Source: Macrocystis pyrifera (lineage: Eukaryota; Sar; Phaeophyceae; Laminariales; Laminariaceae). Taken from it: DNA of 64,000 nt. This document shows positions 22,520 through 32,203 of this stretch, piece after piece. Numbering within the stretch: position 1 is the stretch's first letter; each line of letters opens with the position of its first letter. Position numbers and translations under genes: made by a program. The notes beneath the pieces were generated by a model. It did not search any database and was not told the origin of the DNA. It saw only the letters and a program-made list of their open reading frames with translations. Where the stretch lies: the NCBI GenBank assembly GCA_031763025.1, contig JASSKH010000003.1:4392718-4456717 (forward strand). The letters are read 5' to 3'.

Positions 22520-22737
22520 TTTGTTGTATATATTTCGAATTCATATTATTATTCTCTCCGACGTCGGGGGGGAAGTCTCCTGGCGTGGTACGAGAGCCGC
22601 GGCACCGGTCGCTGACTCTCGTTGCCTTATCGTACTGCCAGTACCCGAGAGTTCCCCCCCCCCAGCCGACTGGCCGGGGCTCTAACAAACGCAGTCTCGG
22701 ACGACCGAGACCCCCCATGGTAGAAAACCATTGACAT
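22520..22737. repeat. B-type terminal repeat of copy 1
   Basis: Starts tttgttgtatatatttcg and is shared with 34112-34343 and 34710-34936. It contains a C/G-rich segment flanked by palindromes: ccgacgtcgg, a hairpin gtctcgg-acga-ccgagac, and near the inner end a tggta...accattg hairpin. It lies just downstream of the recombinase stop in coding sense. Confidence 0.85.
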
Positions 22738-22763
22738 ACCCCTATACCGTGGTCGCGTCAATA

Positions 22764-23906
22764 CTACGGTGTTCGGCCCCAAACAGTACCCTGACCTGGC
22801 TGCCTCTGCCCTATCTTACCCGTCTCTGCTAGTTTACGAGAAACGATACCCGCGTCCTCTCGGTTGTTGGGGGTGTACGTCTTGGAAGACTCTGGGGACT
22901 TCCATCTACCTTCTTTCTGAATCACCCTCTGCGGCACTTCGCCCCCCGCCGCTAGAGTAGTGGTTGCGCCGATACGCAATGAATGGAGGCCGCTGGGGTC
23001 GTCTCCTGCTTCCGCTACCACTTCGCGGAGTGCCCCGAGGGTCTCCGTGTACCCCCACACTCTGACCTCATTACCGTACCGATACGACGACAGGGGGGGG
23101 CTTTTTGGCAACGTCGGATATCCCGACAACAACTCCACCATGAGAGCGACGGCACCACCGCCTGCTCCTACCCCGGAACGCGCCCCGAAGGCGTCGTCGC
23201 GTGTGCGCACGATATCCGATCCTTGCTGAGCCTGGTCGCCTTTATGGCCTCGAAATAGAACCTCGATGCTGGTAGCCTGATGCCACTGCACCGAGTTCAA
23301 CCGCCGCCCCACCGCGAACAACGCTATGTCCCCCCTCGTCAAGCAACGCACGGGGTGTACTACTCCGGACGAGGAGGCGAACTTTTCGTCAGACCTCGCC
23401 ATGAAAAAATAGCCCAACGCTATCGACAGCCAAAGCACTCGGCCGCCCGGGCCCCACGACAGGGCCAGGCCCTGTCCTTCCAACAACGTGTCCCACGATA
23501 TAGGGCGCCGAATTCTTTTCGGGGTATCGGCGACGACGTGCGACGGTGCCACCCCTTTCAAAGCGCGTTTAACAAGCGGTGACGACGTGGGCAACTCCAT
23601 CTGCACATTCACGCGGTGAAAATGCAACACGGCTGATAGTTTACTGGCCATAGTACCGGCTTGGTTGCCCTCCGACGCGCACCACGCTACGAACTCAAGT
23701 GACATTTGAATCTTATCCGAATTGGAGGCTGACGTGTCGAAATACGGAGCCTCCCTGATCAACCCCCGAAAAGAGGTCCAGGACCAGAAACCTGACGTAT
23801 TACAAGCTCGGTGAGACGACGGCGCAACCGACTGGCGGATGAGCTGGCTGCCAGCACTCCTGAGCATAGCGCGACACCCGTTCGCCCCAAGAACTGTTGG
23901 CGCCAA
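22764..23906 (-). CDS. tyrosine recombinase of copy 1, uninterrupted
   Basis: A single 380-codon frame encodes a DIRS-type tyrosine recombinase. Catalytic positions can be read in order: R171 (FMARSDEKF), K222 (FRGHKGDQ), H308 and R311 in HSLRIGATT, W335 in the EGRW motif at the usual His/Trp position, and nucleophile Y344 in SKTYTPNN. The family integrates a circular cDNA by strand exchange, without target-site duplication. The ORF overlaps the end of the RT-RNase H frame (23759-24007) in another frame, so expression probably needs frameshifting, reinitiation or a separate transcript. I took the first Met of the open frame. A slightly different start is possible. It is the only long intact gene of the element. 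Confidence 0.85.
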   Translation of the reverse strand: MAPTVLGANGCRAMLRSAGSQLIRQSVAPSSHRACNTSGFWSWTSFRGLIREAPYFDTSASNSDKIQMSLEFVAWCASEGNQAGTMASKLSAVLHFHRVNVQMELPTSSPLVKRALKGVAPSHVVADTPKRIRRPISWDTLLEGQGLALSWGPGGRVLWLSIALGYFFMARSDEKFASSSGVVHPVRCLTRGDIALFAVGRRLNSVQWHQATSIEVLFRGHKGDQAQQGSDIVRTRDDAFGARSGVGAGGGAVALMVELLSGYPTLPKSPPLSSYRYGNEVRVWGYTETLGALREVVAEAGDDPSGLHSLRIGATTTLAAGGEVPQRVIQKEGRWKSPESSKTYTPNNREDAGIVSRKLAETGKIGQRQPGQGTVWGRTP

Positions 23907-25959
23907 GCCACATCGGGCCGGGACGCGCGGAGGTTACCGCCGATCACATCCGGCTTCCACCGTGATATAACGTCGGCAATGGTGTTCTCCACGCCCGCGA
24001 CATGCAACGCGTCGAAACACTATCCTACCTCCATGCACCCTAAAAGACGCATGAGTGCTCCCGATCGGAGTTCACTACCCCCCTACTTGGAGACCCAGTG
24101 CACATCGGACGTGTTGTCTCCCCGCATCAGGATGGTGTCCCACGCGTAACTAGGCCACACGTCCAACTGGTTAACGAATGTCCACGCTGCCACGACCATG
24201 CCCAGCAACTCGAGAACATTAATCGACAGATCGTTCCAACCACAAACCTTCTCGCGCAGGCGAGCGCGAACGTCGGCGTTAAATTCGACACGCCACCACA
24301 CGCCGGCCCTGGGAACGGACCCCAAAAAATAACCCCCCATGGCGTCGCCGGAAGCGTCTGACCACAGTGTAAACGCCGGCGGCTGCATGTAGCTTCGGCA
24401 CAGGGGGGCAGACAGGCGACCCGCCACGGAGCCTAGCCCTGCTTCTATCAACAGACGCCAGAAGGATACATCGGCGTGGAACATAGGACCCAATTGAATC
24501 CGTGAGGACGACGCCGCGGGCGCGTGCGGCGGCACGTGGAACTTCTCGCTCCACGCGCGAGCAGGGGCCAGGCCTACTTGGTTGAGCATGCGTCAAACAA
24601 AGTATTTTCCTGGTCGCACGACTTCGCACAGGTGCAGTAACCGACCGGTCAGAGAGCGGAGCCTCCCCTCGGACGCGAACGCGCGGTCCGAAGGCCACTC
24701 GCTCAGCGTGTCGCGGAGTTGCTCCGGCTTGGCTACGGGAACGGAAATAGTCATTGCCACGGTATCAATTTCCCACCCCAGCACGCACAACACGGTGTCC
24801 CACTGTGATATCTTTCGAGAAGACAGCAGAGGGGGGTCCCGTGAGGATCTCTCCCCGAAAAACCGAAAATGGTCCGACGCCAGAGATGCGGACGCGCGTC
24901 TACAGCGCCGACCGTCAGGCCACCATTAGACCTCCACTAGTATCCCGTCATCTACATAATCCCGCGCGAAAAATTGGCTACGCCTCCCCCCCCACTTCTC
25001 GACGGGAACCCGTCACCCAGGTGGAAAGGGGGTCGGCCGGTCGGTTGCCCTCGGCGGGGTGACCACGACGTTTTGGGTCGCGATACGCCCCTGATCCATT
25101 ACCACAGCATTCTCGTACGACGTGTGGCGATGCTCGTGTTCGAGGGCTGCCGAAAACATACAAAAGAACCCCGGTGAACTGAGCCATCTGAACTGGAGCC
25201 GGCAGTCGGTCACAATCCACTCCCGAAAGCCGTATCCAAATACGGGCGCCCCTGCCCGCTGCACGTTAATCCGACGGAACGCCTCAGTGGCATCGATTTT
25301 ACTCAAAACAATACGCGCGCTCGGTCCAAACCGCCGACGCAAGTACAAAATGCACCAAATAACGTCTCGCAACCCGTGGCCCAGCGCCACGGGGGGGGCT
25401 CGCTCGAAGTCAGTATCCGCGTTGACGCTGTGGGCGTACTGCGACGATGACAACGTCAGATCGTGGATGATCCGGGTTTTAGACGGGGATACAATCACGG
25501 CTAGCGGAGACAACCGCAAGCCGGGGATGGTGTCGTCTCGCTGCGCGGAAATATGACTGCCCGCCCAAACCGTACGTCGTCAAAAATCTTCGCGATTATA
25601 GTGTCAGAGTGTCGGGCTACACTGCTATGGTTTGAGTATGTCAAGGCCGCGCCAATGTCTGTGCTCCCCTCCACGTGGACGGGCGCGCCGTGTTCGACGA
25701 TATCCGCTAACTGCTCTACCCCAGGGAACCCTTTCTATCGTCCGAACCAAAAACGAATCCTAGCTGCTTTCACACGCGGGACGTTCAGGGATGTCTCGAT
25801 GGCACGCATACACCCCAAGCGGATACCACTCGCCCGAAAATACTGTAAATACTGCTGAGCTACGCGGTCCATAATCTCCGACCGGGACGCGCTAGTAGGC
25901 GATGCGACATGCTGCATATCGCGCAACAACACCACACAACGGTCCAACATACTCGTCAC
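23759..25959 (-). pseudogene. RT-RNase H of copy 1, several stops
   Basis: A segment MTSMLDRCVVLLRDMQ (25959-25735) opens the region. A one-base difference from copy 2 near 25525 shifts the frame. From 25519 down to 23759 one frame carries the rest: RT motif A SKIDATEAFRRI (Asp codon 25292-25294), RT catalytic YVDD at 24947-24958, RNase H TLWSDASGDAMGG (about 24355), SINVLELLGM (about 24220) and RGDNTSDVHW (about 24105). It ends with a GVENTIADVISRWK block. Stops interrupt at 25013, about 24911, 24593, 24083 and about 24019. At least two look like transitions (CGA to TGA and TGG to TAG) when compared with copy 2. Confidence 0.85.
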
Positions 25960-26030
25960 ACCTGGTCCCCCAACGGACGCCGAACCCGGACGTGCAAGCT
26001 GTGCATCTCGCGCTGCTGCTTCCGTACGCC

Positions 26031-28095
26031 CTACGATCGGTCTCGCCCCTGCTGAGGGGCGAGGCCCGTCCCCCTACTCGTCAGCCCTGGCCGCCGCCGA
26101 GCGAGTGACGGCCCCCCGGCCCCCCCGCTCGACGCCCCCCCCCTGCCCCTGCCGCTGCCGCTGCCGCTGCCGCTGCCGCTGCCGCTGCCGCTGCCGCCGC
26201 TGCCGCCGCTGCCAGAACCATGGCCGCTACCACTGCCGCTGCCGCTGCTATTGCCGCCGCTGTCGTCGCCGCTGCTCCCGGTACTCGCACCGCCGCCCCC
26301 CGCCCCCCCCCCCCTTCCCTTGCCCTTGGCCCTCTTGGCCGGGGGTTCCCCGGATGCAGCACCACTGGCTGCGACGCCGCTATCGGCAGAGTCCCCGCCG
26401 GTAGCCGCCTTGCGCTTGTTGCCGCTGCTCGTCTTGCGAGCGGGGCCGACGTGGGTGAGCACGCAGGCGTCACCAAAGCGGCACTTGCCGGTCTTCCCCC
26501 ACTGCCGGCATTCACCGGCCCCGACCCCGGCCACCGTGGCGGAGGTGCGGCGAGGTTGCTGGACTTCGGCGTTGATCAGGCCGCCGAAGGCGACGTATCC
26601 GGAAAGGCGGGGCCAATGGGGCCCCGGGATGGCCGGAAGGACTCCACCGGCGGGGGGTAGGCCAAAGCGTGGCCACAAGAGTGGGAGACGCGACGCAGGT
26701 CGAGCGCGAAGGTCTCGAGGTCCTTCGTCACCAGAGCCGCCAACCTGGTCCGGTTCGCCGGGCGGTCGGCGACCGCAAAGTGCTCCATCACGTGATCGTT
26801 GAGGATCGTCGCCCCCCCGCGCTGAAGGCTCGGGCGAGTGCCTCCAAGCGAGCCCGCGCCACCTGGAGATCCGCGCCGCCTTGTGGGAGTCTGCGGGACG
26901 CGATCGTGACGATCGCGTGCCCCAAAATGCTCAGGTGTTACGTTAGTGGGAGGGTGATGCCTGCTCTGCCGCGCGATGTGAAGGCCAGAAAGTTGAGGTC
27001 GTCCAGCACTTCCAACATACCATGGACGCCGGCCGAAATGTTGACCGAGGCCCCCACGTACCCCTGCACGGCCGCCCTCTGCATCGACGCCGGGCGGTCG
27101 CCGCATAGGATCTGCCATAGCCGAGTCGTGGGGTTGGCTCACGATGCCACCGCGCGGTTGGTCATGATTTTACTGACCTGTCTGCCCAGGGCGGCAAACG
27201 GGTTGCCGGCGCTGCCGTCCCCGTACATTTCCGAGCCGACCGCGAGCCCGCCCGGCTCGTCGTTGGCCACATGGCCGAGTGCAGCCGATGGCGCGCCGTT
27301 GGCTACTGTCCCGCCCGGGGCGAAGCCGAGGCCCCGGGCCGAGCCGGCGGCTAGCCCACCCGCTTGTCCGGAGAATGCGCCGGCGCCGCCGGTGCCGCCC
27401 GCATATGCCCCGTAGGCGAGCCCCCCCCCCCGGACCCACTACGAGCCCGCTCGCCTGGCCGAGGTGGACGCGGGCGGCTCCGGTACCGGCCAGAGCACCA
27501 TCGTAGGTCACCCTTCTGGCTGGGCCCGCGGTGGCCCCGGTACGGCCGGAGACGCTCCCGTAGCCCCGCCCTACCGGTCCTACGGCGAACTGGCCTGCCT
27601 GTCCGAGAGGAGCGCCGGCGGTTCCGGCGCGGCCCGGAGTATCGCCGTAGTCACCTGCTCGCCCCGAGCCTACGGCGAGTCTGCTCTGCGCGGGGTTGAA
27701 GGACCCGTGCAGATCCGCACGGGCGCCCGCGGCTCCATCGACGGGTTAGTCGGCGATGCTCGAGTCTGGGCGAGGACCCCGGCGACGGGGCTCCCGAAGA
27801 ACTGTCCGGTCGGCGGTTCGAGTAGGGCGGTGTTGGGGAAATGGTCCAGCGGGGTGGCCCCGGCAGCAGAGCTACCGAGCTGCGGTCCGGACCCGCTGGC
27901 GTCACCTCCCCTCCCCCCGTGGGTGGAGCGACAAGAGGCCTCGATGACCTCGTCCATCGATCGCTAGAGGGCCGCCTGGAGCTGGGCGACTTCGTTCGCC
28001 GTCTCAAGCTTGAAGGTAGCAAAGTCAGCGAGCGACACGGGAGCCTCCTCGTCGCCGTCGCTACCGGACGTTATCCCGATTCCTTTCTCCGCCAT
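26031..28095 (-). pseudogene. Gag of copy 1 with a CCCH zinc finger
   Basis: The first ATG at 28095 begins MAEKGIGITSGSDGDEEAP, an acidic N-terminus, followed by an amphipathic helix-like stretch ending VAQLQAAL. A TAG at 27964 replaces a Gln codon present in copy 2. A Gly/Ala/Pro-rich middle follows with further frame breaks near 27670 and 27170. The last open segment (26678-26031) holds a CX8CX5CX3H finger, ECRQWGKTGKCRFGDACVLTH, at 26451-26510, a basic KRAKGKGR patch and a long (Gly-Ser)n tail. Retroelement Gags usually use CX2CX4HX4C knuckles; CX8CX5CX3H is the fold of RNA-binding CCCH proteins. Assignment as Gag rests on position and composition. Confidence 0.65.
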
Positions 28096-28206
28096 TGTTC
28101 TCGCCAGGCCCCTGCGAAAACAAAAACAAATTGGACGCGACAGTACGGCGTGGACGCAAGACAGGGCACAGGTGCGGCGACAACGGACAACGCGGACGCG
28201 GAACGG

Positions 28207-28266
28207 ATGGGGGGGAACGGGGGGGGGGGGGAGGGAGGGAGGGGGGGGGAGGGGGCAGCGCGACGG
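28207..28266. repeat. G-rich (coding-sense C-rich) tract upstream of gag, copy 1
   Basis: Long G runs with scattered A lie about 110-160 bp before the gag ATG in coding sense. In copy 2 the equivalent is an uninterrupted run of 32 G. Confidence 0.8.
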
Positions 28267-30420
28267 GAACGAATTTAGATAGAGGCGACGGTGAGCACTA
28301 TCCATGCACCGGCCTGGACGAGGGTGTGGCTTACTTGTCCCCGTGCTCATGTGCGCTGGCACACCGTGCGTACGCGCCGGCGTTCGCCGCGGTTGTTGGC
28401 ATGCACCGGCATCTTCCTGTCAACGGGTTAGCTACTTGGTACTACGCATCGCGCATCTCGTCCCCCAGCCGAGAGCTTCCCTTGTGGGAACGACTTTAGA
28501 TAGAAGCGACGGTGAGTACTACCCATGCACCGGCCTGGGCGAGGGTGGGGCTTACTTGTGCCGTGCTGATGTGCACTGCCCCCCCGCGTTTCTACGCGCC
28601 GGCGTTGTTTATTGCCGCGGTTGTTGGCATGCACCGGCATCTTCCTATCAACAAGTTGGCTATCTGGTGCTATGCACCACGCATCTCGTGCCCCGGCCGA
28701 GAGCTTCCCGTGTGGTGACACGCTCCTGTGTCTTTGGTACGAATGTATCGATAGTGGGGGGAGGTTGGGGGGGGGGGTGAGGCATGCACCGATATATATT
28801 CCACTCGAACTCGACTTGTAAGCCGGTGCTCCGGTCCCGGCATGTGGACCGGCGCGTACTCCGCCACTATCGACCGCCTCCTGGTGCGCCGGCACAGCGG
28901 TATTGCTACATGCGTCGTTCCTTGTGTACTGCGGCGTTTCTGGTATTATCGCAAGTGAGGGACGGAACGAGAGCCGACGCGATGGCTCCGGCCGCGCCGG
29001 CACATAGTCCCTTCCGTCGCCCTTTTTAGTGCCCCGCCACAGCGTCGTTAGCACATACAGCAGTACATTGTGTCTCTCAGTGTGTATGGTATGTATCGGT
29101 GGTGAAGAGACGGGTCACCGGCCGACGCGTTGGCGCCGGCCACGAGACCTGCACCGGCACTTATTCCTTCACTACCGACCGCTTTTTTTAGCGCACCGGC
29201 ACAGCGTTGTTGATATGAACAGTGGAACATGGTATGTATCGGTGGTGAGGGACGGGTCACCAGCCGACGCGGTGGCGCCGGCCACGAGACCTGCACCGGC
29301 ACTTGTTCCGTCACCACCGACCGCTTCTTTTAGTGCACCGGCACAGCGTTGTTGGTACGAACAGTAGAACATAGTGTCTCACTACTAGTATGGTCTATTC
29401 ATAGTGAGTTCCTGCGCGTCGTGACGTCTACGATAACCATCGATAGCGCTTAAGTGCACCGGCACAGCGTTGTTGATATGAACAGTAGAACATACTAGTA
29501 TGGTCTATTCGTGGTGAGTTCCCGCGCATCTTGATGCGTGTGATAAGTATCGATAGAGGGGCAGGGCCGGGGATGACGCATCGGCGCCGGCCCCAAGCCG
29601 TGCGCCGGCACATGGCGCCTCGCCCTCGACCGCCTTCTAGTGCGACGGCACATCGGTGTTTTTATTTTGCGTGCATGGAGCGTACAGCAGTACCCTGTGT
29701 CTCGCGATATGTATTCTTAGTGACACCGGCCCCAAGTCCCTCGCCATCGACCGCCTTGTATTAATAGTGCACTGGCACATCGTTGTTGGTAGGTACGGCA
29801 ATATGATGTGTCTCCCGACGAGTATGGTATATATCGTTATGCATAGTATGATATATCGTTGTGCCTAGGGAGTTGTTGTGCGGCGCGACGCGTATGATTG
29901 ATATCGTTAGCGAGGGGCAGGCACCGGCCGGCGGTCAAGGGCAGACGCGTAGGCGCCGGCCTCCTCGATCGTTTTTAAGTGCGCCGGCACAGCGTCGTTG
30001 GAGCTTACAGCAGTGCTTACAGCAGTACACGTGTGTCGCAGCGTGTATGGTATGTATCGTTAGTGACACCGGCCACAAGTCCTTAGCCATCGACCCCGTA
30101 GTTGGGATATACAGCAGTACAAATGTGTCTCGCGATTTGTATGGTACGTATCTTTAGTGGCGCCGGCCACAAATCCTTGGCAATGGATCCCGTATATAGT
30201 TGGAGCGTACAGCAGTACAAATGTGTCTCGCGACGTGTATGGTACGTATCGTTAGTGCCACCGGCCCCCAAATCCCTAGCCATCAACCCCTTTTTGCTGC
30301 GCTGCCACATCATTGTGGTACGTACAACAGTCCGTTGTGTCTCGCGATGTGTATGGTGTGGGTCGATAGTGATGAACGGGGTCAGGGCCGAAGGCACTGG
30401 CCCGGCGTTGTTCGTCCCGT
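28267..30420. repeat. leader repeat array of copy 1
   Basis: Two units of about 221 bp start at 28267 and 28488 (gaacgaatttagatag... / gaacgactttagatag...). They are followed by roughly eleven degenerate units of 100-160 bp. Each of these carries a caccggcacagcgttgttg-like word, an acagcagtaca-like word, a gtgtctcgcgacgtgtatgg-like word and tatcgttagtg. The array is non-coding on both strands and is present unit for unit in copy 2, so it is a stable part of the element. Confidence 0.85.
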
Positions 30421-31069
30421 CAAAAAAGCATCAGACATACGTCGATATATACCAGTATATGCGAGAATGTATCGCGTTCCTGAGTACGGGATCTGCGAGA
30501 AAAGGCAAAGGAAAAACCTGGCAGCTACTCATATACCACATATACTCTCCGCTCCGGTGTCGTCGGTGTTCCCATATTAGTGCCGAGTACTCTAGGTCCG
30601 GGTATGTATTTCTTTTCCTAGGTATAGCCTTTTTTTTTTGGGATGTATCTGGTACGTGATAAGCGCTCTCTGCGCCGGTGATACGCTCGTCTCATTCACG
30701 CATACCTACTTCTTAGGCAGGAGTCCTGTCTATGCTGCTGCAGCTATCTTTAGTGTTCCCTCCTGTGAACGGCCGATTCGCGTATTCGCGGGTTTAGAAA
30801 GGACGTGAGTTGCCTTCTCCCCGTGCCAGCTATAATAACTTCATGCATGTACACGCTGCTTTTTCCCCATCCGCTGGGACGAACCGGCCAAGAGAAAAAA
30901 CCACGTGGGAAAGATCATGGCTGGCAGCCCCGAGCGAGTGAGTTAACGATGCTTGCTTGCGGAAGCATGAGACGGGCCTGTGTATCATTGTGTACCAGAG
31001 TCGACAGCTCCACGCGCCATTGTGATCGAGTTCAGGGTCTAGACCCACGAACGCCCGGGGCCCCCGGTA
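30421..31069. other. distal leader of copy 1
   Basis: Non-repetitive leader shared with 42431-43139 of copy 2. It includes a tatataccagtatatg near-palindrome at about 30453 and a T-run at about 30630-30640. No ORF with recognisable content. Confidence 0.6.
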
Positions 31070-31418
31070 GTTCGCGCGCCTCTCGCACACATACCGGGAA
31101 AGCGCTCGTTGCCCCTGCTCTTCCTCCTCCCGTTGCATGCTGTAGCCCGCCGACCGCCGCTGTTGCTGCTAGAAACCACAACAGTAGACCTAGCCTCTAG
31201 GCATATCAATCGGCAGCGAGCAGTGCCGTGCTCTGCTTGTGCACCTATCACGAGAAACTAGGCGGGGGCGCTGGACGAGAGTGGCCGTTCTTCTCTTCTC
31301 TCTGCCTCTGGGCGACTTCAGCTATTAGTTTCCGTCGGTAGAGCCCATGGCTATAGATAACTAATTCCGTCGGTTGTGAACAAAACATGCATCTCTCTTG
31401 AACTTAGAGATACTGCGC
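31070..31418. repeat. A1 terminal repeat of copy 1
   Basis: The 5' terminal repeat in coding sense. It matches 5975-6406, 34480-34709 and 43140-43499. The outer end carries a conserved hairpin-like atctct...agagat just inside the acgc-type boundary (31418). Confidence 0.85.
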
Positions 31419-31835
31419 ATCTCATCGTTTACAGATGGTCGCGAGTAACATTATTTATTTGGCGAACAACTATTTTGTCCCTCCCTGTTCTCGTAGACGA
31501 CTTACCTGGTACTATATATGTATTTTTCGTAGGCACTATTTATTTTGATTCCGTCAGGCATGTTCCCCCGGCGTCGGTGCCCGTCAGCAAGGCTTATCGT
31601 ACACACAGAAGAGCGCGAACGCCGGCTGTTCGGGTTGACACTTGCCTATTAATAGTCAACCGTGAAGATAAATCGTGTCGGATTAGCAAAATTCTTGGAT
31701 CTGCACTGGTCTGCATGTAGCCTTTAAAAGCAGGGCATACGTTGTAACAGCGTAAAACCTACACACATTTTAGCGTTGGGACTGGCTTTGGTACCGTGTG
31801 CGTTGAGCTCGGTGGACAAAGGTGGTCGAAACATA

Positions 31836-31938
31836 TGTTGAATCACACACCCACATGTTGGTTAAGGTGTTACCTGGTATCTACTGAGCTATGGGGGTAA
31901 AAGATCGCTCGATTTACCCAGCCCGGGGTAATCCCTAA
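31836..31938 (-). repeat. degenerate tRNA-like unit 1 (SINE-like)
   Basis: The minus strand reads acccccatagctcagtagat, which resembles the acceptor and D-arm start of a tRNA and contains an A-box-like tagctcagtag. A weak B-box-like tgattcaac follows. The 3' acceptor strand needed to pair is missing, so it is not a functional tRNA gene. A related unit lies about 250 bp further right. Confidence 0.4.
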
Positions 31939-32076
31939 AATACTCTTCCCGCCTCTGAACAGCGGGATCTTTGGGGCGTCGGTACCGTATACGGCCGTAC
32001 GCTGATCTATCCGCTTCGTTTCAATACCTGGGGAACCAGGGAGATATATGTCTACAGGGACTGCACGTGCAAGCAT

Positions 32077-32203
32077 TTCCTTAAAAGAATCGTTCGAAGT
32101 GAGATTCTAGCCCGGGTCCTCGGCGACGTCAAACGTGAAGGGTTTACCTACTGAGCTATGGGGGTGAATGATCGATCGATTACCCAGGCCAGGGTAATCC
32201 TTG
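32077..32203 (-). repeat. degenerate tRNA-like unit 2 (SINE-like)
   Basis: The minus strand reads acccccatagctcagtaggt followed by a T-arm-like ggacccgggctagaatctc. Upstream on the same strand both units share a hairpin-forming gattaccc...gggtaatc. The acceptor stem does not close. It is best read as a tRNA-derived retroposon fragment. Confidence 0.4.

Larger units (their letters stand above)
22520..31418 (-). mobile_element. tyrosine-recombinase retrotransposon, copy 1 (8.9 kb)
   Basis: Coding sense is minus. From the right: A-type terminal repeat, a leader of about 3 kb dominated by tandem repeats, Gag, RT-RNase H, tyrosine recombinase, then the B-type terminal sequence at 22520-22737. Reverse transcriptase plus a tyrosine recombinase in place of integrase defines the DIRS order. 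The A/B terminal arrangement (complete in copy 2) points to the PAT/Ngaro-like split-direct-repeat type. Here the A2-B2 tail is absent and the B terminus abuts unrelated DNA. Gag and RT contain stops, while the recombinase is open. Confidence 0.85.

Noticed and set aside
26081-26802. Plus-strand and second minus-strand ORFs rich in Arg/Cys, Ala or Pro
   Set aside because: Shadows of the Gly-Ser-coding repeat tail and CCCH region of the minus-strand Gag.
32077-32203. Functional tRNA gene on the minus strand
   Set aside because: The D-arm and T-arm resemble a tRNA, but the acceptor stem cannot pair and the anticodon arm is not formed.
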